Shown here piece after piece: positions 19,188-28,429 of a DNA stretch of 64,000 nt. The stretch is from contig CALKCK010000027.1 in the NCBI GenBank assembly GCA_938083195.1, positions 22,013 through 86,012 of the forward strand, written 5' to 3'. Position 1 is the stretch's first letter; the number at the start of each line of letters is the position of its first letter. The DNA comes from an uncultured Pirellulaceae bacterium. GTDB taxonomy: Bacteria; Planctomycetota; Planctomycetia; Pirellulales; Pirellulaceae. Made by a program: the position numbers and the translations under genes. The notes under the pieces are model-generated. The model saw only the letters and a list, made by a program, of their open reading frames with translations. It ran no database searches and was not told the DNA's origin.

Positions 19188-21116
19188 ATGAAATATCAAT
19201 GGTTTTTGATCTTGGTCATGGTCAGCGCAAACATCGGATGTGCCAAGTTGGGACAGACGACGCTTTCAGAGGACTTACTCGGCGAGCAAGCGGCTTGGCT
19301 TGATGACTCGTCAGAAGGTACTGATCAACTAGTAGAAAACGAGGGGCTTGAGGAAGAAGAATCGGGACAAGAACAAAGTAAAACGGTTGACCTCGCCGAT
19401 CGGGAATCTACAGACATTTCTGTCAAGCTTACTGCTAAACCAGAAAAAAAGAGCTCGGACCAGCCAGTAGAAATCAACCCAATTAATTGTGGTCACTCGC
19501 TCGAATGTGACTGCCAGAACTTCAAAAAGCCTCCCAAACTGCCTTACGCAGCGCCAAGCAATCCTCCCGTTTCCACCCCACTGGTCGTCTTTGACAATCA
19601 TTCACTGACACCGCTCAATAAAAAACCGGCTGGCCAAACAAACCCAGTGCACGACAACCGCCTCAACTTATTACGCCCTCGCAGAACACCCAAAGTATTA
19701 GGACCGCTGGCAATTAAGCCAAAGTCACGACTCCAGCCAATGCCCTCCGAAAGACTCGCGACGTCCAGTCCTTTAACGAGGAACGATGGTCTGGATACCT
19801 TACCTCAACAGACGACCGTAAAGGGTTTGACCGTAAAGGATTTGGGGCAGTCCTCAAACAAAATTAAGACCGATCGACTCGCATCTCTGGTCGCGCAGCC
19901 TTGTGCAAATTGCGATCAAATTTCGTGTCGCGGTAATTGTCCCAACACCGAAACCTCCGAAGATCAAGGGTGGGACAAACTGTTTGCCTTTGATGTTGTT
20001 GAGACTGGAGATTGTCCCGACTGCGAGGCTGGACTGTGCGAGACGAAGGATATGATAATCACCCCAGAATATCCCATCGTGATTACTGAGCCACCTTTCG
20101 CAATTCTCCCCACGCCTCCATTAGCCGATACAGCCCCGAAATCAGATGCGTTTCCACGCATAACCCGAAATCAAATCCCAGACACTACTGAGGTGTTTAC
20201 CCCCAACAAACCTGTCGCCAAACCAGATACTCAAACCCGCCAAGTGAATGGCTTCGACCGTGAAAATATGGGAGTCGTCGAACATGCGTTCGTTCCGCCT
20301 GCAACGCTCAATTCCGAGCCTCCCATTGCCAAGGCTGAGATGGGCCCTTCGAATGCTTTCGTTCCAAGAACTGAGAAAGATGCTAACAATCCATCGCTCA
20401 ACCCCGTCGATGAAAAAAACCAACTGGATGCCTCAATCCAAAAACTCAAAGGTCAATTAGACTTTGAGACCGATTCAAATCGGCGCAACGCGATTGAAGT
20501 CAACTTGCAACTATTTGAGTTTCTGCGTCATCAGCTCGCCAACGATGGCACGCTAACTTCAATTTCTGCGGAAGAGAAAAAATACTGGGAACATCAACTT
20601 GAAGCCATCGAGACAATGACGCAGGGCGGGGGAGAGGAAGCGACCGAGAAGGCAACCGATGCAACGCTCGACAACCTCAGAATGGCAATGAACCGCCTCG
20701 AATCAATGGCTGAACTGCAAATCATGAACAGTGCCATTTGTTCCGAAATCAAAGGCTTTGGAAAACACAAACCCTTTCCTGAAAATAGATTTCAACCAGG
20801 ACAACCATTCTTAGTTTATTGCGAAATTGAGAACTACGAATCGATAGAACAAGAAATTAATCTGGAAAGAGTCGTTCAATCTCGATTTCAGGGTGGCTAT
20901 CAAATCGAGAATGAGGCCGGCCAACTGGTTCAATCAGGCCAGTTCCCAATTATCGAAGATAATGCACCCAAACGACGACGCGACTTTTATCTGTATTTCA
21001 AAATTGAATTAAACGAACTGGAACCGGGCAACTATCGATTGCGAATGGAAATCGAAGATCTCAATGGACAGAAAAAAGGGAATCTCGAACAAGATCTTTT
21101 ATTTAATGTCCAGTGA
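19188..21116 (+). CDS. Large Cys-cluster lipoprotein of unknown function
   Basis: 642 residues. MKYQWFLILVMVSANIGC looks like a lipoprotein signal with Cys18 as the lipidated residue, although the lipobox (N-I-G-C) is not canonical. Three short cysteine clusters follow in a Pro/Thr-rich, low-complexity part: CGHSLECDC, CANCDQISCRGNC and CPDCEAGLC, spaced irregularly. The region around residues 410-530 is charged and coiled-coil like, and the last 110 residues form a beta-rich domain. ATG 19188 is preferred over an upstream TTG. The O-antigen-ligase-like gene starts 19 bases downstream, suggesting a shared envelope role. The function is unknown. Confidence 0.8.
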   Translation: MKYQWFLILVMVSANIGCAKLGQTTLSEDLLGEQAAWLDDSSEGTDQLVENEGLEEEESGQEQSKTVDLADRESTDISVKLTAKPEKKSSDQPVEINPINCGHSLECDCQNFKKPPKLPYAAPSNPPVSTPLVVFDNHSLTPLNKKPAGQTNPVHDNRLNLLRPRRTPKVLGPLAIKPKSRLQPMPSERLATSSPLTRNDGLDTLPQQTTVKGLTVKDLGQSSNKIKTDRLASLVAQPCANCDQISCRGNCPNTETSEDQGWDKLFAFDVVETGDCPDCEAGLCETKDMIITPEYPIVITEPPFAILPTPPLADTAPKSDAFPRITRNQIPDTTEVFTPNKPVAKPDTQTRQVNGFDRENMGVVEHAFVPPATLNSEPPIAKAEMGPSNAFVPRTEKDANNPSLNPVDEKNQLDASIQKLKGQLDFETDSNRRNAIEVNLQLFEFLRHQLANDGTLTSISAEEKKYWEHQLEAIETMTQGGGEEATEKATDATLDNLRMAMNRLESMAELQIMNSAICSEIKGFGKHKPFPENRFQPGQPFLVYCEIENYESIEQEINLERVVQSRFQGGYQIENEAGQLVQSGQFPIIEDNAPKRRRDFYLYFKIELNELEPGNYRLRMEIEDLNGQKKGNLEQDLLFNVQ

Positions 21117-21135
21117 ACCAAGGTGACTCACCTCG

Positions 21136-22590
21136 ATGGATCTGATTCTTTTCATCCTAATTCCCATCTTAATTGTCTGCGGATGCGCTTTGTTCCGCTT
21201 GAATCCACGAATCCCCATGTCAACCATGCCGGCAATCTTACTCGGCGTCGTGATTGCTGGATCAGTTTTTGGGCACGATTTCTTTCACGCGCCTTTCGGG
21301 CCCATTCCTATCACGCTGGATCGATTACTACTACTCGTTGCGATCGCTTTGTTCGCATGGAGGTGGCTCAAAGGTCGCGAGGATTTACCGAACTTTAATT
21401 CGATGGACTTAGCGATTCTTGTTTGGATTACTTGCTTGGCTTTGAATACACTTTCCCATGACTGGCGAGCCATGGATAAATCTCCTTTGTCGCGACTCCT
21501 ATTTTTCAACCTCTTACCCGTAGCCGTTTATTTCCTCGCCCGCAGTTATAAAACTAAGATTGGAGACCTGCGAGTCATTGCGCTGGTCTTGGGTGGATTT
21601 GGGATTTACCTAGCCCTCATTGCCTTAGCCGAAATTTCAGAATCCTACGCGATAATTTTCCCTCGCTACATCGTCAATTCCGCAGAGTCGGAGTTTTTTG
21701 GTCGCGGTCGGGGCCCATTTCTAAATCCCGTCTCTAACGGAATCTTCTTATCAGTCTGTCTATGCTGCTGTTGGATGTGGTGGCCAAGAATAAATCAAAT
21801 CGGTAAATTTGGTTTAATCTTGGCAGCGGGTTTGCTCGGCGCAGGCTGCTTTGCCACACTCACTCGAAGCGTATGGCTTGGATTCGTAGTGGGCGCAGGA
21901 ATCTTCACCTGGCTACCCGCATCCCGTCAACAACGCGGCTCCTTAATTCTTGCCGCAACCATCGTTGCCATCATTGCATTCCCTTTTGTCTCAGACAAGA
22001 TTTGGGCGTTTAAAAGAGATAAAGATGTTTCGGTTGCCGACATGGAACAATCAGCGCAACTGCGAGAACTTTTTCTAACTATCGCGGTCGATATGTTTCA
22101 AGACCGCCCGCTTTTGGGCTGTGGATTCGGTCAGTACACGATCGCCAAAAGACCCTACCTTCAGGATCCCTACTCAGGACAACCACTTTCACTTGCCAAA
22201 CCGTTTTACCAACATAATGTATTTCTCGCCTACTTAGTCGAGACCGGACTGGTCGGGCTGATAACATTACTCTGGGTACTAGCCGTCGTCGCCTATGCCA
22301 GCTGGTCCCTCTGGCTGGATAAATCTCTTGATCTTTGGCCACGACAATTTGGGCTACTCACGCTGGTCGTTATTGCCCACTATTTCATCTCCGGAATGTT
22401 TCATGACGTCTCAATCATCCCCATGAATCAAACGCTTTTATTTTTTCTTGCCGGCATCATTAATAACATCAAAAGTAATGGAATCGAATTTTCAAATTCC
22501 CAAAGCTCGCCGCCAAATACACTCCCGGTTCCCTCAGAACAACTCGAATTGAGATTCCCTTCGTTTAGCGAAAAAGCAACGTTCTCCTAA
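21136..22590 (+). CDS. O-antigen ligase/polymerase family membrane protein
   Basis: 484 residues with about 12 hydrophobic segments. The Wzy_C-like region contains GRGRGPFLNPVSNG, then after several helices LTRSVWLGFVVG, and a large external loop with DRPLLGCGFGQY followed by HNVFLAYLVETGLVG. These are hallmarks of the O-antigen ligase (WaaL)/polymerase (Wzy) superfamily, which transfers or polymerises undecaprenyl-linked glycans at the outer face of the inner membrane. An AAGGTGA precedes the ATG. The gene follows the Cys-cluster lipoprotein closely. No glycosyltransferase cluster is nearby, so the glycan is unknown. Confidence 0.85.
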   Translation: MDLILFILIPILIVCGCALFRLNPRIPMSTMPAILLGVVIAGSVFGHDFFHAPFGPIPITLDRLLLLVAIALFAWRWLKGREDLPNFNSMDLAILVWITCLALNTLSHDWRAMDKSPLSRLLFFNLLPVAVYFLARSYKTKIGDLRVIALVLGGFGIYLALIALAEISESYAIIFPRYIVNSAESEFFGRGRGPFLNPVSNGIFLSVCLCCCWMWWPRINQIGKFGLILAAGLLGAGCFATLTRSVWLGFVVGAGIFTWLPASRQQRGSLILAATIVAIIAFPFVSDKIWAFKRDKDVSVADMEQSAQLRELFLTIAVDMFQDRPLLGCGFGQYTIAKRPYLQDPYSGQPLSLAKPFYQHNVFLAYLVETGLVGLITLLWVLAVVAYASWSLWLDKSLDLWPRQFGLLTLVVIAHYFISGMFHDVSIIPMNQTLLFFLAGIINNIKSNGIEFSNSQSSPPNTLPVPSEQLELRFPSFSEKATFS

Positions 22591-22617
22591 CGACCAGAGC
22601 TCTTTCGCGCTGGCGAG

Positions 22618-23361
22618 TTACCATAGATGCCATTGAGCGAAAATCAACACGTAAACGCCAAGCAACAGATTGGTTACCGCATGAGCAACGACACAGTCCC
22701 AAAGGTTGCCAGTTCTATTCATCAACCAACTTATTAGGCCAAACCAAACGAACGCTGCGATGGCCTCCGTTGGGTGAGTCAAAACGCCGTAAGCACTTGC
22801 GGCTAGCAACGCTTTCCACGACAGACCTCGAAGCGAAAGATTCTCCCATTCAGGATCCTCAACCCACCTGACAAACCAGCCTCGCAAAAACAACTCCTCA
22901 ATCAACGGAACAATGACAGCCAGTAGCAGGATTCGAAAAAAAAGAAACGCAGTTCGAACCCCTGAATCCTCAAGGGTAAAGGGATCAAAAGAGGGTCGAC
23001 TAAAATCAAACCCTAATAACCCTAGAACCCTCGGCTCAAGCTTTAGGCTGCAAATCCCAATCCAAATTGCGACGCCAACTCCCCCCACCGCCACTGATAG
23101 TAGGGAAATTCGAAAAGGAAAATGCTGCAGATAGATTTTCCGAAAATAGACCAATAGCCCTGCCGCCAATACCACCTGCAACGCGATCATACCGACATAC
23201 CAATAGGTCGACGCCAATATCGCACTAGGCTCTTCTTCGGAAGCGAAATCCGGGTACCGACTCGCGATCAACAGGAATACCACAAGTGGCAAAACAAAGG
23301 GCAATGAGCTTGATGAGCGAGGGCTCCCCGCAGTGTCTTGTTGCAATTCTTTCTTCGCCAT
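22618..23361 (-). CDS. CPBP family intramembrane protease
   Basis: 247 residues with about seven membrane helices. The CPBP/Abi catalytic motif is LIEELFLRGWFVRW (the EExxxR glutamate pair) followed by a helix with H in GVLTHPTEAI and another in VVAHAVTNLL. This family includes the Rce1-like CAAX proteases; the N-terminal layout also resembles the PEP-CTERM-associated CAAX protease-related group (TIGR03008), which I can only suggest. An upstream in-frame TTG would add two residues; ATG at 23361 is preferred. It converges with the O-antigen-ligase-like gene. Confidence 0.88.
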   Translation of the reverse strand: MAKKELQQDTAGSPRSSSSLPFVLPLVVFLLIASRYPDFASEEEPSAILASTYWYVGMIALQVVLAAGLLVYFRKIYLQHFPFRISLLSVAVGGVGVAIWIGICSLKLEPRVLGLLGFDFSRPSFDPFTLEDSGVRTAFLFFRILLLAVIVPLIEELFLRGWFVRWVEDPEWENLSLRGLSWKALLAASAYGVLTHPTEAIAAFVWFGLISWLMNRTGNLWDCVVAHAVTNLLLGVYVLIFAQWHLW

Positions 23362-23569
23362 ACCCAATTATAACTCGATTTAGCTAATCTCGGCGGTTAA
23401 TCATAGAAAAGTCACATCCGATTGCATTCACCGGTGATCAAAAACTCGGCTTGATCAAAACAACCTGCTTATAATAGCCTGCGTTCGTGTTGCTTGTCAC
23501 TTCGTTGGACAGGATTTAACGACACAAAGCCTTTTTAGCCACCGACACTAGTTTGATCAGGTTTGAACC

Positions 23570-24814
23570 ATGCAATTGAGCTATCTACGAATTTGGATCT
23601 GTTGCTCGCTGTTCGCAGCAGTGACTGCACAAACAACCTTCGGCATAGCAGCCATGCCCCAGAATGAAGCGGAGTTCGAAAAACTCAGAAACCAAATGGT
23701 TGAAATTGCCGTTGTCGGGGCCGGAATTTCTGACGAACGAGTTTTAAAAACCATGCGGGCCACCCCCCGACATGAGTTCGTCCCCAAAAAAATACGCAAG
23801 ACGCAGTCTTACCTCGATGCTGGTGTACCCATTGGTAAAAGCCAGACGATATCCTCGCCGTTCATCGTTGCTTACATGACTCAGGAATTGGATCCTCAGC
23901 CGACTGACAAAGTCCTTGAGATTGGTACCGGAAGTGGCTATCAAGCCGCCATATTAAGTCCGTTAGTAAAAGAAGTCTATTCGATTGAAATCGTTGAGAA
24001 ACTTGGCAAATCCGCTGAGAAAGTTTTGAAAAAGCTCAAATACGATAATGTCTTTACCAAAATTGGTGATGGCTACAAAGGCTGGGAAGAAAACGCTCCG
24101 TTCGACAAAATAATTGTCACCTGCTCACCGGAAGCCATCCCAAAACCACTTGTGGATCAACTCGTCGAAGGTGGAATCATTATCGTTCCCATGGGAGAAC
24201 GGCATCAACAGACACTTTTTCTTATGAAAAAAACTGATGGAGAAATGAAACGCTTCGCATTGCGCCCCACATTATTTGTTCCAATGACCGGTGCAGCCGA
24301 AGACAACCGAAAGATTCTTCCCGACCCGAGTAGGCCCCAGTTAATCAATTCAGGATTCGAGCAGGGACTCGATGAAAAAGGATTTGCCCAAGGCTGGTAT
24401 TATCAACGCCAACTAACTCTCGAAAAAGGAACTGCCGAAGAAGGAGCTAACAACTTTGTCCAATTCGACAACAATGTCCCAGGGCAACTAGCCCAAGTGA
24501 TGCAGGCTTTTGCATGCGATGGACGCAAAGTTCCACTCGTCAAATTTTCAGCATCGTTCTCTTGTGAAAACGTTGTCGTTGGGCCGCGGCAAAATGATCT
24601 ACCGACCGCCGTCATCTCGTTTTATGACGAAGACCGTCAAGAATTAGGTATGTTTTCTTTAGGCCCGCACAAGGGATCCAAAGATTGGCTCACGCAATCG
24701 AAAGTGATTCGAATCCCTCGTTCGGCAAGAGAAGGGATTGTTCGAATCGGACTTTGGGGAGCAACAGGCACCGCGCGGTTCGACAACGTTACGGTCGAGG
24801 CAGTCAAGAAATAA
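23570..24814 (+). CDS. pcm: Exported protein-L-isoaspartate O-methyltransferase fused to a CBM-like domain
   Basis: 414 residues. Residues 1-27 look like a signal peptide (LRIWICCSLFAAVTAQTTFG). Residues about 32-230 are a complete PIMT domain: PRHEFVP at 66-72, PIGKSQTISSP at 87-97, and the SAM-binding loop LEIGTGSGYQ at 116-125. PIMT methylates isoaspartate residues to start protein repair. After RPQLINSGFEQG a further 150-residue domain follows, ending RFDNVTVEAV, in the pattern of a jelly-roll carbohydrate-binding or CenC-like module. A TATAAT element lies at 23470-23475. An internal ATG at 23654 would remove the signal peptide. The fusion is unusual because SAM is cytoplasmic. Confidence 0.88.
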   Translation: MQLSYLRIWICCSLFAAVTAQTTFGIAAMPQNEAEFEKLRNQMVEIAVVGAGISDERVLKTMRATPRHEFVPKKIRKTQSYLDAGVPIGKSQTISSPFIVAYMTQELDPQPTDKVLEIGTGSGYQAAILSPLVKEVYSIEIVEKLGKSAEKVLKKLKYDNVFTKIGDGYKGWEENAPFDKIIVTCSPEAIPKPLVDQLVEGGIIIVPMGERHQQTLFLMKKTDGEMKRFALRPTLFVPMTGAAEDNRKILPDPSRPQLINSGFEQGLDEKGFAQGWYYQRQLTLEKGTAEEGANNFVQFDNNVPGQLAQVMQAFACDGRKVPLVKFSASFSCENVVVGPRQNDLPTAVISFYDEDRQELGMFSLGPHKGSKDWLTQSKVIRIPRSAREGIVRIGLWGATGTARFDNVTVEAVKK

Positions 24815-25156
24815 CATGGGAAATTTCTAAACGGTTGAGTTTGACAAAGTATTTGAAAAACAAACTAACAACTTCGACATCCACTGCCCTTGATTGCATA
24901 ACTTGCCGGTGATTAAGGGGAATTGAACCGGGCAGAGGAGAGATTTCAGCCAGATCTACCTCGAAAACGGGCTTTTCACACCACAAACTTACCCCAGTCG
25001 TCGAAAACAGCCCAGCCGACTTGAATTACCAAGATCGCCTGTTATTCTAACAACCGCAAGGATCTACGATTTTTCGGGCTTAACATCAAGATACGAACGC
25101 TCGGAACGATCCAATTTCCTCATCATGACGAGAATTCTTCGGAGCAATAGATAACG
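24815..25156. other. Intergenic region upstream of the TIGR03000 gene
   Basis: About 340 bases with no gene I can support; a minus-strand frame (24804-24986) starts with GTG, has no ribosome-binding site, and overlaps the end of pcm. A possible promoter is listed separately. Confidence 0.5.
25021..25048 (+). promoter_or_regulatory. Candidate sigma-70-like promoter
   Basis: TTGAAT (25021-25026) and TATTCT (25043-25048) are separated by 16 bases, about 110 bases before the TIGR03000 gene. Both hexamers match the consensus only partly. Confidence 0.3.
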
Positions 25157-26248
25157 ATGAATAGGTTCAATTCCTTGAAGGGTTTAGCAATCCTCGCCGC
25201 ACTTTCACTGGGTCTTTCCGGAATCACGAACAGTGATGCCTTGGCCAATAGCGGTGGTTGGGGCGGCACGACGAACAGTTACGGTTCCACCGGCAGCTTT
25301 TCATGCTGTGGCGGAAGTTCTGGCGGCGCACAACGCGTCTACCGAACACCAGTAAGAAACCTTCTTGGGCGAGTTGGTTACCGCATTTCCAACATTGGTC
25401 ACCACTCATCCGGCGGGAGCTGCGGAGGTTTTTATCGCGCACCAATGGGAATGTGGGGAACGGGAAATTATGGTTGTTGCGGCGGTTGGGATGCAGCAGC
25501 AGGAAGCCTCTCAATGATGACTCCCTATGGAACGACCATGCCTGGTTCGGTCGGCCCCAACTCGATTATGGAACAACCTCCAGTAAACTCACCGCGCATC
25601 CCGGACGGTGGTTCGATCAACTCGATGCTCGACACTCCAGGACCAGCAGTACAACCCCAACCCGCTAGTTCCATTCGGCCAATCGGCGGCGACGCTACCT
25701 CTAGCGACCGACCGGCAGTTGGCGCTTCGGTTCTGAATGTGCAATTACCTCAAGACGCTAAAGTTTTCATCAACGATAAATTAACGAAAACCGAAGGATC
25801 AACTCGCAGTTATCGGTCTACAAATTTGGAATTTGGAAAAGAGCATCGATACAGTGTAAAAGCCGTCATCCATAGAAATGGAATCGAAACGATCAAAACT
25901 AAATTGGTCAAATTGATCCCGGGAGAAGACGAAACGATTCGATTTGATTTTGACAGCAATGCTCCTCTGAAAACGACTATCGCAACGACACTTCGATTGG
26001 AAGTTCCAGCAGACGCAATCGTCACTCTTTGCGGAAGCCAAACTCAGAAAAGTGGTAAATTGAGAACCTTCACGACCAACCGTCTCCCCTCGGGAGAAAC
26101 TTGGAAAGACTATAAAATCCAAGTCCAATTCGAGCGCGACGGAAAGACGATGACACAAGAAAAAACAGTTGATCTTTTCGCTGGAAAATCACATTCGTTC
26201 ACGTTCCTTGGTGATGATTCATTGACATCGCAATTCGTTAAGAACTAG
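25157..26248 (+). CDS. Exported TIGR03000 domain protein
   Basis: 363 residues. A signal peptide (LKGLAILAALSLGLSGITNSDALA) precedes a Gly/Ser/Cys-rich region with two CCGG-type clusters, then a Pro/Ser linker. Two TIGR03000 modules follow: one from VLNVQLPQDAKVFINDKLTK (about residue 194) and one from LRLEVPADAIVTLCG (about residue 280). TIGR03000 is a short beta-rich domain known almost only from planctomycetes; its function is undetermined. A clear terminator follows at 26275. Confidence 0.88.
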   Translation: MNRFNSLKGLAILAALSLGLSGITNSDALANSGGWGGTTNSYGSTGSFSCCGGSSGGAQRVYRTPVRNLLGRVGYRISNIGHHSSGGSCGGFYRAPMGMWGTGNYGCCGGWDAAAGSLSMMTPYGTTMPGSVGPNSIMEQPPVNSPRIPDGGSINSMLDTPGPAVQPQPASSIRPIGGDATSSDRPAVGASVLNVQLPQDAKVFINDKLTKTEGSTRSYRSTNLEFGKEHRYSVKAVIHRNGIETIKTKLVKLIPGEDETIRFDFDSNAPLKTTIATTLRLEVPADAIVTLCGSQTQKSGKLRTFTTNRLPSGETWKDYKIQVQFERDGKTMTQEKTVDLFAGKSHSFTFLGDDSLTSQFVKN

Positions 26249-26274
26249 CGACGTACAACTTCAGCAGTTCCATC

Positions 26275-26312
26275 AAGAACAAACCGCCAAAAACTTGGTG
26301 GTTTGTTCTTTT
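26275..26312 (+). terminator. Rho-independent terminator after the TIGR03000 gene
   Basis: AAGAACAAACC (26275-26285) with CCAA (26287-26290) pairs with TTGG (26295-26298) and GGTTTGTTCTT around a 4-base loop, with one G-T wobble. The stem ends in T-rich sequence. Confidence 0.88.
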
Positions 26313-26451
26313 CATTTATAGATACACACGAGGCTTCACACGCAATCTCGGCCTTAATTTGCTCCGGCCAATTCCTAAACTAGACTAGTTTACAGGGAGA
26401 CTCTCCCCAGACATTCACCACTGAAGAATCAACCATAATCTCGCGTTGGCC

Positions 26452-27285
26452 ATGGCAAATCGCAAACGAAATACGAAACCCAAGGGGCGGATAAATCGAC
26501 CTGAAGTGAGCGACTCACCCAAGCCATCCTCTTCACCAGACACTCCAGATCTCTCCCCACTGCAGTGGACGCCGTACGCAAGAGCGATTGCCACTGTATT
26601 AATCTTGGTTTACTTATTCGTTGTTTTAATTGGACCGCTCGCAAATCCAATTGCTTCAAAATATTTCAGCGGTCCAATTGCTCGACAACTCGCCCCTTTA
26701 CATCGCATTTTATTTTTAGGTCACGGTTATCGATTTTTCGGCCCTGACCCTGGGCCAACCCATCGACTGGTGTTTCGCGGCGTTAAAAAAGACGGCTCAA
26801 AATTTGAGGGATTCTTTCCCGACCGCCGAAACCAGAACCCACGTTTACTTTACCATCGCTGGTTCATGCTCAGTGAAACGCTCTTTGTAGAGCACGCCAA
26901 CCAAGCAAATTCTAATTTCTTAAAAAACCGACAGGTAGAATACGAGCAACAAGCAGCAAGATTGGCGTCAGAAAATCGGACGAATCAATTAAGACAATTA
27001 AAATTGGATCGCCAACTTGAACTCCGCTACTACCAGCGAGCTTCCGAAAGAACCGACTTTCTCGCTAACTCCGTAGCAAGAGTGCTTCTCGATAGTCACC
27101 AAGCAACTTCGATCGAACTCTTCAGCCAGGAACGCAGCATCCCCTTTCCGGAGGAAGTTGCAGATGGCTTAAAACTCAATTCCGAACAACTACTTTTGCC
27201 CCCAATCAAGATTGGCGAACTAGACACCCATGGCTATCGCGCAGCAAATTTAGCTGACCCCAATACTCTGAGAGGGTCAAAGTAA
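26452..27285 (+). CDS. Membrane protein, partner of the HTTM protein
   Basis: 277 residues. An N-terminal basic, Pro/Ser-rich tail of about 45 residues is followed by a membrane helix (AIATVLILVYLFVVLIGPLA), then a soluble part containing HGYRFFGPDPGPTHRLVFRG, a conserved-looking Phe/Pro segment, and a Gln/Arg-rich helical region. The last codons overlap the HTTM gene (the stop and the next start share an A in TAATG), so the two are translated together. ATG 26452 is preferred over the upstream TTG. I do not recognise the family beyond its association with HTTM. Confidence 0.75.
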   Translation: MANRKRNTKPKGRINRPEVSDSPKPSSSPDTPDLSPLQWTPYARAIATVLILVYLFVVLIGPLANPIASKYFSGPIARQLAPLHRILFLGHGYRFFGPDPGPTHRLVFRGVKKDGSKFEGFFPDRRNQNPRLLYHRWFMLSETLFVEHANQANSNFLKNRQVEYEQQAARLASENRTNQLRQLKLDRQLELRYYQRASERTDFLANSVARVLLDSHQATSIELFSQERSIPFPEEVADGLKLNSEQLLLPPIKIGELDTHGYRAANLADPNTLRGSK

Positions 27286-28259
27286 TGAAGACACCCTCAG
27301 AATCAACCGTTGCACAACCTACTTCAGGAGCCACGTTTTTTCATTCTTGGACCAATGGTTGGAATCAGTTTTGGTTTCAACTGGAAGCCCCCAATGCACT
27401 CGGGGCAATGCGGATTCTTGTGGGCCTGCTTGTGCTCTACACCCATTTCACGTGGGGCCTTCAATTCTCTACTTTTTTAGGTGTCGATGGCTTACTGCCC
27501 CTGGAATACCGTGCACTATTATTTGAGAGTCCTTTTGCGTGGAGCCATTTTGATTGGTTTCAAAACAACCAACTGTTGATGACCATTCACATTCTAGGGT
27601 TGATTATTGTCAGCATGTTCACGCTTGGACTTTGGACAAATTGGACTGCCGTTCTGACAACTTTACTTGTGATCTCCTATGCAAATCGCGCTACGGGAAC
27701 ACTCTTCGGGCTCGATCAAATCAGTAGTTTTCTTTGTATGTATCTCGCCATTGGAAACTGCGGAGGTGCTTATTCGATCGACCAGTGGATTGCCAAACGT
27801 CGCGGGGCAGGGCAGGGGAGGTCGTGCACTCGAAATCGGATAGCGATTCGTTTAATTCAGATTCACATGTGTGTTGTTTATTTCTTCGCAGCCACGGGTA
27901 AACTGCAAGGCACAACCTGGTTCAATGGGGAAGCCGTTTGGGGCGCACTAGCGAGCTACGAATATCAGTCCGTTGATATGTCATGGATTTCTAATCACAT
28001 GTGGTTGGTTGCAATCCTCACCCTCGGCACATTGGCCTGGGAACTCGCCTATCCAGCTTTGATTTGGCTCAAATTAACCCGACCGATCATGCTATTATTT
28101 GCGGTACCGATTCACCTTGGAATTGGCATTTGCATGGGAATGCTCTCCTTTGGACTCGTAATGTTGGCGGGTAATTTAGCTTTCGTCGATTCTCGCTGGA
28201 TCAACAAACTCTTCCAATTATCTGATGAATCCAAGGTTCATTTAAAAGACGGGAGTTGA
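27285..28259 (+). CDS. HTTM domain membrane protein (vitamin K carboxylase-like)
   Basis: 324 residues with about seven hydrophobic segments. The opening NALGAMRILVGLLVLYTHF and the later loop DGLLPLEYR are characteristic of the HTTM (horizontally transferred transmembrane) family, related to the vitamin K-dependent gamma-carboxylase. Bacterial members are of unknown function. Translation is coupled to the preceding gene through TAATG at 27283-27287. The catalytic residues of the human carboxylase cannot be placed with confidence. Confidence 0.85.
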   Translation: MKTPSESTVAQPTSGATFFHSWTNGWNQFWFQLEAPNALGAMRILVGLLVLYTHFTWGLQFSTFLGVDGLLPLEYRALLFESPFAWSHFDWFQNNQLLMTIHILGLIIVSMFTLGLWTNWTAVLTTLLVISYANRATGTLFGLDQISSFLCMYLAIGNCGGAYSIDQWIAKRRGAGQGRSCTRNRIAIRLIQIHMCVVYFFAATGKLQGTTWFNGEAVWGALASYEYQSVDMSWISNHMWLVAILTLGTLAWELAYPALIWLKLTRPIMLLFAVPIHLGIGICMGMLSFGLVMLAGNLAFVDSRWINKLFQLSDESKVHLKDGS

Positions 28260-28429
28260 ATCGAGGTCAACCACCGTCGACTTCAACGGTTGTATTCGAA
28301 TTGGGATTTCATTAACTCCGAGTCATTTCAGAATTTGATTCCGCCTCGTATAATAACGAATTCAACAAACGTGCGCGACTATTCCCATTTTCGCGTAACC
28401 ATTCAAAAAAAGCTGATTCGGAGTTAGGC

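Noticed and set aside
23470..23475. Complete sigma-70 promoter for pcm
   Set aside because: Only the TATAAT box is clear; no acceptable -35 box lies at 16-18 bases.
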